Below are positions 1-7,380 of a stretch of DNA of 64,000 nt, piece by piece. The translations under genes were made by a program, and so were the position numbers. Position 1 is the stretch's first letter, and every line of letters starts with the position of its first letter. Source of the stretch: Thermoplasmatota archaeon (lineage in GTDB: Archaea > Thermoplasmatota > Thermoplasmata > UBA10834); contig JAHIRF010000008.1 in assembly GCA_018818785.1 (NCBI GenBank), forward strand, positions 1-64,000, given 5' to 3'. The notes beneath the pieces are model-generated. The model was given only the letters and a program-made list of their open reading frames with translations. It was not told the origin of the DNA and searched no databases.

Positions 1-335
1 TATTCATGGTATAGTAGCGTACTTCCCACTGAAGGCCCTTGGTGGGAGACATAGGGAATCAGAACGAGATGCTGCGGTGCTTGATTGAAACCAGAAAAAG
101 GATGTCTGGCTCGCACAGGGTTCGCGGCCCGGCGGCCGCACTCCTATGCATAGCCAGACCGATATTTTCGGTTTTAATTGAAGGTTTGATTGTAGCCAAA
201 TCTCCTTGCGTTGACTTTTTTGAATCGGGCAGCTTCGAACCCGCGGCCTTGACCATTCCAACTGCCAGATAGCCTTGGATTCCCAGCACAAAGGATATCC
301 ATCATGAGATCATTCCCCGGCTGGTGGATTGGGGG
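1..335. other. Non-coding or unresolved left edge
   Basis: No gene could be supported here. Open frames exist on both strands, but none has a convincing ribosome binding site or a recognisable protein. A tRNA T-loop-like string (GGTTCGAA on the minus strand near 233-243) is not flanked by a pairing stem. A short motif, TGATTGAAACCAG near 82-94, recurs with one change near 5460. The last bases (323-330, GGTGGATT) carry the Shine-Dalgarno-like site of the next gene. Confidence 0.4.
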
Positions 336-1619
336 ATGAAATGTCGAAGGTGTGGGGCAGAGAATGCCACGCACATGAGAGCATGCGGCAACTGTCAGAT
401 GCCACTATCATCTTTGGATTCTAGCCCTGGTCTGGTCGAGGGTGCATCACAATCCGGCGACCATGCTACCATCAATGACGCATCCGTTGAGCTCCGACAT
501 TTGCAGGCTGACATGATTCAGGATCCTTTGAAGACGCACAATTCCAAGCTCCTATGGCTTGCCATTATCATGCTAATCATAGGCGTATTTGATTTCCTCA
601 GTTCTTTTTTGAGCGATGGCGACCTGTCCATCATGTCTATCCTTCTAATCCTGCCCGGTGTGCTGTTCCTCTTCACCTTCGTGTTCATCAGAAAGCAGGC
701 TTCAAAGATGGCGCAGTACATTTGGCAGAGAGGTGATGTGCTTGCTCCGATGGCAGAGTCTCGAGGAATGAACATATCCGGACTTCTAGTAATTCCATTC
801 GTAATGATTGTCTCGATCATGATGAGAACCCTCTTCCACAGTGACGACCAGATTCTGATCGCTCTAGCGGTTGGTCTGCTGATATCCATTGTTCTTTTTC
901 TCAGTCTGATCCGGTCAAAATTGATGATACAGAGCGATAGCATCCTTGTGGGGATTCCGTCCGGCCTGATGATGCTTCGGCTTCCATTCAAGAAGATCCA
1001 TTCAGTCAGATTGAGAGGGAGGCTGCTGAAGGTCATAATGACGGAGAGAATCAGTCCACTAACATCCAAGACATCGCGGTATCTGATACTTGGCGATCCC
1101 AGACCCGTGGCCACCGCCATCCAGGCAATCGGTATGACTCGGGGGATGGACATCAATGTCGAGAATGCGGAGATCGACGCTGAACTTCTAAAGTCGTGTA
1201 TGAAAGTGATTCAGCACAAGAATGACGACATGCGTCATGTATTTGATGATGGGCACGTGATCGCCACGAGGTTGCTTGTACCGAAGAGGTCCACTTATCC
1301 GGAATTCATCTCTATCCTCCTCCTTATTGCAGGAATATCTGCCCTGGTGACCGGATTTGTGCTCAGTTTTATAGATAGGATGGTTGCAGAGGATATTGGG
1401 CGACACCTGATTTACATAGAATGCTGCGCCATACTCGAATTCCTTTTCGGCGCCATAATCATCGCTGGAGCTTTGATGGCTCGCAGGCGCAAGAAATTCG
1501 GATTAGTGAAAGTCAGCGCCATCATCGCGATAATAAGCTTTGGCGGTTTCGTTTCGACGATACTCGGAATCATATCACTAGTCCTACTGATTAAATCGGC
1601 GGACGAGTTTGAAGAGTGA
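336..1619 (+). CDS. Zinc-ribbon multi-TM membrane protein, unknown function
   Basis: The product has 427 residues. It opens with a zinc ribbon (CRRC followed about ten residues later by CGNC), then a polar linker, four hydrophobic segments (roughly residues 70-200), a soluble middle of about 110 residues, and three more hydrophobic segments to the C-terminus. The middle part, with its alternating hydrophobic pattern and the run from IQSDSILVGI to KKIHSVRL, resembles a bacterial PH-like (bPH) domain, but this is inference. I chose the ATG at 336 over the in-frame GTG at 324 because GGTGGATT lies just before it and the zinc ribbon starts right after. A cytosolic zinc ribbon on a membrane protein is common in Thermoplasmata. 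No partner gene is adjacent. Confidence 0.75.
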   Translation: MKCRRCGAENATHMRACGNCQMPLSSLDSSPGLVEGASQSGDHATINDASVELRHLQADMIQDPLKTHNSKLLWLAIIMLIIGVFDFLSSFLSDGDLSIMSILLILPGVLFLFTFVFIRKQASKMAQYIWQRGDVLAPMAESRGMNISGLLVIPFVMIVSIMMRTLFHSDDQILIALAVGLLISIVLFLSLIRSKLMIQSDSILVGIPSGLMMLRLPFKKIHSVRLRGRLLKVIMTERISPLTSKTSRYLILGDPRPVATAIQAIGMTRGMDINVENAEIDAELLKSCMKVIQHKNDDMRHVFDDGHVIATRLLVPKRSTYPEFISILLLIAGISALVTGFVLSFIDRMVAEDIGRHLIYIECCAILEFLFGAIIIAGALMARRRKKFGLVKVSAIIAIISFGGFVSTILGIISLVLLIKSADEFEE

Positions 1620-1877
1620 TCCAAATGATTATTCAGTGTGGCGGGCTTCGTTGCGTTTGAACTATGACCACTTGCATCAAGTCTTGCATCCGGCGAAGTG
1701 TCGTATATGGAGATTCTGCGTTCATGGCAATCGATGTGAGCACCATCGTAAGAGAAGAGAATCCTTCATTCGTCAATGAGAAAAGGTTTCTATGTTGAAT
1801 GGTCCCCACGCCACTTCCCATCCATTTTTCAGCAGCGGGAGATAAGCGTTCTTCCTGAACAAATAACTCTGGACCAT

Positions 1878-3122
1878 CTATCTCGACCGATAATGTCTCC
1901 CAGTCGGTCGATTCGTGTTTGACCGTCTTTGACCTCTTTGTTGTTTTGGCGGTGGCCTTGCAGCAGCGCCAACAGCATCTCTTGCCATGTTAGAATGAAA
2001 TGAATGAGACATCACTTCGATATTCATTTTTATGAGGCTTTCGATTTCTCTCAAGGCATTCCGTTCATAGCTTGCGCACAATGAATATGCAGTGCCTTTA
2101 GCTCCTGCTCTTGCGGTACGGCCAATTCGATGGACATAGTTATCAATCTGGTCAACAGGTAGATCATAATTAATTACATGGGATATGTCATCAATGTCAA
2201 TGCCTCTTGCCGCAATGTCTGTCGCAACCATCACTCTTGCATGTCCAGATTTGAAATTATCTAATGCTCTTGTTCTTTGACCCTGGGATTTGTTGCCATG
2301 TATGGCTTCGGCCCGAATGCCCTGAGTAGTCAGCGACTTGGCGACGTTATTGGCTCTTCTTTTAGTTCTTGTAAATATCAGCACACATTTCAGATCTCTG
2401 TGTTTCAGCAATTCCAACAAAATCGCGATCTTGTTTCTTTCGTCTACAAAGAGAACCTTTTGCTGAACTAGTTTCACAGTGGTTGCCTGAGGAGCAACCT
2501 CAACGCGCACAGGATGATAGAGCAATGTTTTTGCTAGTTCACTTATCCTTGGAGGCATCGTTGCTGAAAGGAATATTGACTGTCTGTGTGTCGGCAATTT
2601 CGCAATGATTCTCTTGACATCAACCAAGAAACCCATGTCAAGCATTCTATCAACTTCGTCGAGAACAAGGAATTCTAAATGGTTCAGATTCACGTGGCGC
2701 TGATTCATCAAGTCCAATAATCTGCCAGGTGTAGCGACAAGGACATCAACTCCCGTGGAAATTGCTCTGACCTGAGCGACTTGACTTACACCGCCGAAGA
2801 TTACGGTGTGCCTGAATCTCATAAATGAGCCATAGGTTGCAAAGCTTTCATCTATCTGCGCGGCTAATTCTCTAGTCGGCGCAAGAACTAGAGTTCTAGG
2901 AGATCTAGGGATAATACGCCCAGGTGATTGGGACATTATCTGCAATAGGGGCAGAACAAATGCAGCAGTCTTTCCTGTACCCGTTTGTGCGATCCCAATC
3001 AAATCCTTACCTTGAAGAATATGAGGGATTGCCTGTTCCTGTATCGGCGTTGGCGCAGTATAACCCTGTTTAGCAATTGCATCCAGCAGAGGCTCTATGA
3101 GCTTAAGATTCTTGAACGTCAT
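1878..3122 (-). CDS. DEAD-box ATP-dependent RNA helicase, RhlE-like
   Basis: The 414-residue protein has the helicase motifs in order: Q motif (PTPIQEQAIP), AQTGTGKT (about residues 44-51), PTRELA, TPGR, a Walker B motif reading DEVD instead of DEAD, SAT, and the C-terminal HRIGRTARAG. The Arg/Pro/Gln-rich tail (about 30 residues) is typical of RhlE-type bacterial enzymes and would bind RNA. Such helicases remodel RNA duplexes in ribosome assembly or cold adaptation. The DNA is visibly richer in A and T than most of the window, and the protein reads more bacterial than the second helicase at 16315, so horizontal acquisition is plausible. Its ATG overlaps the stop of a small upstream frame (ATGA). 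Confidence 0.95.
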   Translation of the reverse strand: MTFKNLKLIEPLLDAIAKQGYTAPTPIQEQAIPHILQGKDLIGIAQTGTGKTAAFVLPLLQIMSQSPGRIIPRSPRTLVLAPTRELAAQIDESFATYGSFMRFRHTVIFGGVSQVAQVRAISTGVDVLVATPGRLLDLMNQRHVNLNHLEFLVLDEVDRMLDMGFLVDVKRIIAKLPTHRQSIFLSATMPPRISELAKTLLYHPVRVEVAPQATTVKLVQQKVLFVDERNKIAILLELLKHRDLKCVLIFTRTKRRANNVAKSLTTQGIRAEAIHGNKSQGQRTRALDNFKSGHARVMVATDIAARGIDIDDISHVINYDLPVDQIDNYVHRIGRTARAGAKGTAYSLCASYERNALREIESLIKMNIEVMSHSFHSNMARDAVGAAARPPPKQQRGQRRSNTNRPTGRHYRSR

Positions 3123-3376
3123 TTGTTCCGCTCTCGAATCGTCATCCCCGCAGCAGGAGATAAGGGTTCTTGCCTGACAATGTGGACTGTGTAGGCTCCC
3201 ATGCTTGTTGCGATTTGGACAACAAGGTTGCCTCGACCATTACTTTCGGCAGCGGAGTGATCAAGAACAACACCTGGATAGATGGAGACTATGATTGGTC
3301 TTCCCACATATTCGAGTTCAGTGCATCCGCCTCTTTGAACGAATCCGTCGAAGCGGTCGCAACCGCATTGAACCAT
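3119..3376 (-). CDS. Candidate small protein coupled to the helicase, possibly a frameshift remnant
   Basis: This open frame of 85 residues ends in TGA inside the helicase start (ATGA overlap), the arrangement expected for translational coupling. The protein is not recognised. It carries several Cys early (QCGCD, GGC), and its second half (VGRPIIVSIYP, GNLVVQIATSMGAY) reads like folded protein. A neighbouring frame just upstream encodes a hydrophobic stretch (TLTTTVMIVTIA) that could be a signal segment, so the real gene may be longer and split by a frameshift near 3410-3440. It may equally be chance; only the overlap and composition support it. Confidence 0.3.
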   Translation of the reverse strand: MVQCGCDRFDGFVQRGGCTELEYVGRPIIVSIYPGVVLDHSAAESNGRGNLVVQIATSMGAYTVHIVRQEPLSPAAGMTIRERNK

Positions 3377-3515
3377 CTCCGGATAGAGGCGACACTGGCC
3401 ATCCCCAGATAGTGCTTCTCGGCGCTATGGTAACGATCATGACGGTTGTTGTTAGCGTGAGACGATTCTCATCTAAAGGTCCATAGTGGCGGAAAGGCGA
3501 CTATCTACTATGTCA

Positions 3516-3680
3516 TCACAGCACAAATAGTAACGCGAAAAATCCGAGAATCAAAGCGACGAAGAAAAGGATGCTTTTCCAGCTGACGCCTAGCGCCACT
3601 CTAGCGTTTGCAACCTGCGCACCTGTTTCTTTGTTTCTTGCCCTGTATGGAATCGGTGGAGGGCCACTAACTATCGTCAT
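3516..3680 (-). CDS. Small single-TM membrane protein (54 aa)
   Basis: This frame is short but reads like a real tail-anchored miniprotein. A polar N-terminal part (MTIVSGPPPIPYRARNKETG) is followed by a strongly hydrophobic helix of about 18 residues (ILFFVALILGFFALLFVL) that runs to the last residue before TGA. The ATG lies about 30 bases after an AT-rich element (GATTAAAT on the minus strand, near 3707-3714), fitting a leaderless archaeal transcript. The family is not known to me. Small C-tail membrane proteins of this kind are often subunits or regulators of membrane complexes, but nothing in the neighbourhood says which. Confidence 0.55.
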   Translation of the reverse strand: MTIVSGPPPIPYRARNKETGAQVANARVALGVSWKSILFFVALILGFFALLFVL

Positions 3681-4014
3681 CAAAGTATGAAACTAGAAAC
3701 GCACGATTTAATCTCTTCCTAGGAAATCCTTGCAGACAGCAGAGAGAAAGGAGGGTGAATGAGTTTTATGTTGTCTTCCAAAGATGCCATTCTGGAAGGA
3801 CTATGTACATTTTTGAGCCGAGACAGTCGAAAATGTGGGTAGAAATCCCATTCGGTTCATCTCTACGCATAGCCAGTATAATCATTTTCTTCTTCAATCT
3901 GGGGGGATTGAAATTCGGAGCCTTTTCCGACATCTAAAAGACTCTCATGAATTCGAGCCATACGGAGGTGCTCTGCAGTCGAGCTTCTTTGATTCGCCCG
4001 ATCCATCCTTGTTA
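3681..4014. other. Intergenic stretch with one strong ribosome binding site
   Basis: There is no established gene. On the plus strand AAAGGAGGGTGA immediately precedes an ATG at 3759 that opens a 27-residue peptide ending at 3842. A GTG at 3755 opens an overlapping 60-codon frame with a hydrophobic stretch (IASIIIFFFNLGGL). Either could be a leader or small membrane peptide, but no downstream plus-strand gene is near. The rest is AT-rich and unassigned. Confidence 0.35.
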
Positions 4015-5250
4015 TCAGCGCCGAATCCGACATAGAATCAGAAATACGGCGATGGTAGTCATGGCTACCAATGGGAGTGCTAATGATGACATCTCGGGTA
4101 TCACTAGTGTCTGCGTCGTCGCATACTTCAGGCCGCCCCCGTCATCGTGACTGCTGCTTTGTCCTCGCATGTAGCATATATGAACATCCCCTGAAGCGTC
4201 CACGACAATGGACGAGTGAACCAGGAAGGGAAAATAGTCTGCTTCAAAGTGTTCCACGACCGACTTGACCCATTCATCATCAGTCTCCACTGCATACATG
4301 AGTGTCGAACTGGACGTCGTATGGGTGGAATAGCTTACGTGGGTCCTATACTCCGTGTCAATCGTGATTGAAGGGAACCAGTCGATGCTTTCTGCGAAGT
4401 CTACGGTGGAATTCTCCCAACACATACCACTGCGCTCTGCACATTTGATGGCTGCCTGGTCAATGTCCTTTCCCACGTACACTACGCGTGGATTATCATT
4501 TGGATCGACGGCGATGGCTCCATATCTTCCGAAGTCCACTACTGAGGGATTCCAAGCGCCGTCAGCATTTGTTGCGTAGAGGACCGAATAGTCTCCATCG
4601 TATATCGTATATGCAATGTGAACCTGGTCATCGGAATCGAGGGCAATCGAAGCGTGCATGGTGTGGTTCAAGTCGTCGATGATTTCAGATGTCCAAGTCC
4701 CGTCCGCATTGCTCGCATATGCCAAGGCATCCAGAAGTCCAATTCGGACTGCGTAGCATATGTGAGCTACTCCCTGGGAATCTACACACATCGTGCCAAT
4801 CCCTTCGCCATCAGAGATGTCTGTCATGGTCCAGTCTCCCGCACTATTGTTTGCATATCTTATTAGGCTCTCGCCCCAGGTAACATTAGAGTGTCCAATG
4901 TGGATGATGTCCTCAGTGTCGATTGCGATTGAGGTCGGCAGGATTGTGAAGGCATTACCACCGCCATCGACAAAAGACACATCCCAAGTGTCGGATTGCA
5001 GTGCGGCATGCTTCACTGAATACCAAATGGACGATGACTCGCCACATATCCGATAGCAGATGTTCGGCGCGCCCAAGGAATCCAAAGCGATTGAAGTCGT
5101 GCTATAGAGTGTACACGGAGAGTCGTTCGCCTCCACTAATGTGACATCCCATTCTTCAAGAGCGCTCGCAGGTTGCACCGTGACGACTATAGTCACAGCT
5201 GTAAGTGCCAAAGATGCAATCAGCGCAAGACATACACGCCTCAGGGTCAT
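4015..5250 (-). CDS. Secreted beta-propeller-like surface protein with PEF-CTERM-like tail
   Basis: The 411-residue protein has an N-terminal signal peptide (hydrophobic run LALIASLALTAVTIVV ending near SALEEW). Seven or so degenerate repeats follow, each with a core like SIALDSxDxVHIAY followed by YATNADGxW; the spacing of about 50 residues suggests a beta-propeller of the kind seen in exported archaeal proteins. The last 28 residues read IPEM, then a hydrophobic helix, then an Arg-rich end (CRIRR). This resembles the PEF-CTERM class of archaeosortase sorting signals, which would anchor the protein at the cell surface after cleavage. That assignment is inference. The minus-strand leader carries GGAGAAGGTGGG before the ATG. 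The ligand is unknown. Confidence 0.8.
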   Translation of the reverse strand: MTLRRVCLALIASLALTAVTIVVTVQPASALEEWDVTLVEANDSPCTLYSTTSIALDSLGAPNICYRICGESSSIWYSVKHAALQSDTWDVSFVDGGGNAFTILPTSIAIDTEDIIHIGHSNVTWGESLIRYANNSAGDWTMTDISDGEGIGTMCVDSQGVAHICYAVRIGLLDALAYASNADGTWTSEIIDDLNHTMHASIALDSDDQVHIAYTIYDGDYSVLYATNADGAWNPSVVDFGRYGAIAVDPNDNPRVVYVGKDIDQAAIKCAERSGMCWENSTVDFAESIDWFPSITIDTEYRTHVSYSTHTTSSSTLMYAVETDDEWVKSVVEHFEADYFPFLVHSSIVVDASGDVHICYMRGQSSSHDDGGGLKYATTQTLVIPEMSSLALPLVAMTTIAVFLILCRIRR

Positions 5251-5545
5251 CGTGCCATTCCCACCTTCTCCCAGAAGTCCGTGTATCTATATCAACACTT
5301 CAGCGGAGCGGCTTTGACAGCGATGTGCATTCAACAGGGCAATTCATGCATGGTTCTAATGCGGCGCCTTCATCTGTTCACAGCAACAGCACAGAGATGG
5401 CTAACATCCATTCTCTCAGCGATAGGAGTCGAAAGAGGTTTGCATCCATTCAATTCCCCGCTGATTGAAATCAGAAAAAGAGTATATATCGCGTACAATG
5501 GTCCAGATTGCCGCCGACCCCATTTGTCTCGGGATATCGATTGAA
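5251..5545. other. Intergenic region with palindromic motif and TATA-like element
   Basis: No gene is supported. Near 5463 lies TGATTGAAATCA, a perfect palindrome with a two-base spacer, followed by AAAAAGAGTATATATCG, which contains a TATA-like string. A near copy of the palindrome block is at about 82-100. This could be an operator plus promoter, but no plus-strand gene begins just after it. Confidence 0.3.
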
Positions 5546-5842
5546 TCAGATCCGTCTCAGATTGATTTCATATCTTGAGGTTCGGCTCAGTTCGTCCATC
5601 GGTACATGCGTCCGCTCAGTCCTTGGGCCAAGGATCGTTACGGCTGATATTGCATATATGATGATCATGAACAGCACCATGATGCATGGCTGGACTAATG
5701 GATTCTCCCACCAGGGTTGATTGAGTTCATCTGCAGTCATCCTAGCAGACGCATTCTCCACACCAAATACGAGAAAGAGCATCAGAGATGACAGCAGTGC
5801 TAGCATGACAGACGTCATCATCTGTTTGTTTGAGACATTCAC
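5546..5842 (-). CDS. Small membrane protein with two hydrophobic helices
   Basis: The product has 98 residues. An N-terminal hydrophobic segment (VMLALLSSLMLFLVFGVENASA) looks like a signal peptide or first helix with a possible cleavage after ASA. A short polar loop rich in Trp and Asn follows, then a second helix (CIMVLFMIIIYAISAVTIL) and a basic polar tail. The start is GTG at 5842, with GGGGAT a few bases upstream. I do not recognise the family. It lies on the same strand as the secreted propeller protein, about 300 bases upstream of it, so the two might be exported together, but the gap is long enough for separate transcription. Confidence 0.6.
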   Translation of the reverse strand: MNVSNKQMMTSVMLALLSSLMLFLVFGVENASARMTADELNQPWWENPLVQPCIMVLFMIIIYAISAVTILGPRTERTHVPMDELSRTSRYEINLRRI

Positions 5843-6016
5843 TCCAAATCCCCAAGAGCATAGACAAAGGTTGCGCTATATTAAGGTGATTAAAAATCCA
5901 TCTGAGTCGAACCCGGATCAAAGGTCCCTGGCAACCGGATCACAGCTCTCACAACACAAAAGGTATATCACCATCCACAGGCCTGCAATCTATGGCCGGT
6001 ATTTGGAGCATCGTGA

Positions 6017-6895
6017 ATGACTACGACATATAACGATTCGATGATAGGGAAAATCGTGATGATAACCGGAGCCACCGGCGGCATAGGCAGGGAGACTGCG
6101 AAAGGGTTGGCTTACATGGGAGCAACGGTGGTTCTGGTTAGTCGGTCGACGGAGAAATTGATCAGAGTCGCGAGCGAATTGAAGTCTGAAACGAGAAATG
6201 ATCACATCGACTATCTACCCTGCGACCTGACATCCATGGAGAATGTCCGCAAGCTTGCATCCGATTTCAAAGAGCGATACGACAGGCTCGATGTGCTCAT
6301 CAATAATGCAGGAGAGATAATCAACGAGAGAAGAACCTCGGTCGATGGCTACGAATACACACTGGCACTGGATCATCTGTCGCATTTCCTTCTGACTGCC
6401 CTTCTTCAAGACATCATCAAGAGGAGTGCCCCCTCGAAGATAATCAATGTGAGTTCAATGGCGCATATTCTCGGGCACATAAATTTCGATGATATCATGA
6501 TTGAGAAGGGATACACCCCCGGAAAGGCGTATGGACAAGCTAAGCTGGCGAACATATTATTCACATATGAACTCGCGAGGAGGCTCTCGAAAACTGGAGT
6601 CACCGTCAACTGTCTCCATCCGGGAATGGTAAGGACCAATTTCGGAAAAGACACGACAGGCGCCTGGAAGTTATTCCTCTTGCTGAGCAAGCCATTCATG
6701 ATCAGCGCCAGGAAGGGCGCTCAGACATCGATATACCTGGCATCCTCCCCAGATGTCGTTTCTGTAACTGGGAAGTACTTCGCCAAGAAGAAAGAGAAAA
6801 AATCCTCGAAAGAATCCTATGATGAGAACGTGGCGAAGAGGTTTTGGGAAATCAGTGAGAAGTTGACAGGCATGGGCCAAACCCATCAAGAATAA
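6017..6895 (+). CDS. Short-chain dehydrogenase/reductase, retinol dehydrogenase-like
   Basis: The 292-residue protein is a classical SDR. It has the nucleotide-binding GATGGIGRE near residue 18, NNAG near residue 95 (written LINNAGEI), the catalytic Ser in NVSSMAH, and the YxxxK pair in YGQAKLA around residues 172-176. The sequence between, including the HPGMVRTNF stretch after the active site, is closest in character to the RDH/WWOX-type SDRs that act on lipid-like or hydrophobic alcohols with NADP(H); the substrate is not deducible. The start at 6017 is favoured over the internal ATG at 6041 because GGAG sits nine bases upstream. The Lys-rich C-terminal part (KKKEKKSSKE) is unusual. The gene stands alone. 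Confidence 0.9.
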   Translation: MTTTYNDSMIGKIVMITGATGGIGRETAKGLAYMGATVVLVSRSTEKLIRVASELKSETRNDHIDYLPCDLTSMENVRKLASDFKERYDRLDVLINNAGEIINERRTSVDGYEYTLALDHLSHFLLTALLQDIIKRSAPSKIINVSSMAHILGHINFDDIMIEKGYTPGKAYGQAKLANILFTYELARRLSKTGVTVNCLHPGMVRTNFGKDTTGAWKLFLLLSKPFMISARKGAQTSIYLASSPDVVSVTGKYFAKKKEKKSSKESYDENVAKRFWEISEKLTGMGQTHQE

Positions 6896-7061
6896 TCGCA
6901 TACTGAGAAAGAATTGAAGAAAGGAACACGGGATACTGCGAGATGTATCCAGACAATATGATGACAGGAACAATGAAAACCATTACAGATATAATATCGA
7001 ATGGCATATCGAGGGATTGCTGGCATCAGGGGATTGGATTTCATCCAGCGGAAGGGAGACC

Positions 7062-7352
7062 ATGAACTCATCACGATTCGCAAACGGCCCTTTCAATGGC
7101 AAGATGAAGAGACTCGTGACCAGCCTCGTGTTGCCGATAGACCCGAAGAGGAGCGGGAACTGCAGGAATTGTGGAGCGTGTTGTGAGTTCCTTGTCAAAT
7201 GCCCATTCCTTAGATATTCTGATGACGACCCACCGAAAGCAAGGTGCAAAGCATATGCGATAAGACCCCTTCAGTGTCGCAAATATCCAAGAACCAAGGA
7301 TGAGCAGATACACGAACCATGTGGGTATTGCTTCGATCGATCAGAGGAATAG
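7062..7352 (+). CDS. YkgJ-family cysteine cluster protein
   Basis: The small protein carries a CxxCxxCC motif (CRNCGACC) followed by further Cys (KCPFL, RCKAY, QCRKYP, PCGYC). This is the YkgJ / putative Fe-S or zinc cluster pattern; family members are thought to bind a metal cluster, with roles proposed in oxidative chemistry. The whole molecule is about 96 residues if translation begins at the ATG at 7062, which has AGGGAG just upstream. An ATG at 7104 (MKRLVTS) is an equally reasonable start, and the open frame extends upstream to 7017. It is convergent with the radical SAM gene that ends 29 bases away. Confidence 0.8.
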   Translation: MNSSRFANGPFNGKMKRLVTSLVLPIDPKRSGNCRNCGACCEFLVKCPFLRYSDDDPPKARCKAYAIRPLQCRKYPRTKDEQIHEPCGYCFDRSEE

Positions 7353-7380
7353 CGCATCATCAAATCGATAATATGGAGGA

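Noticed and set aside
225-250. tRNA-like T-loop string GGTTCGAA on the minus strand
   Set aside because: The flanking bases do not form the five-base T stem, and no D or anticodon arms fit at the right distance.
518-1156. Long minus-strand frame opposite the zinc-ribbon membrane protein
   Set aside because: It is antisense to a gene with clear domain structure and has no start signals.
5900-5960. Possible degenerate tRNA (GGGTTCGACTC on the minus strand)
   Set aside because: Only a four-of-five pairing stem forms around the loop, and no acceptor stem or anticodon arm was found.
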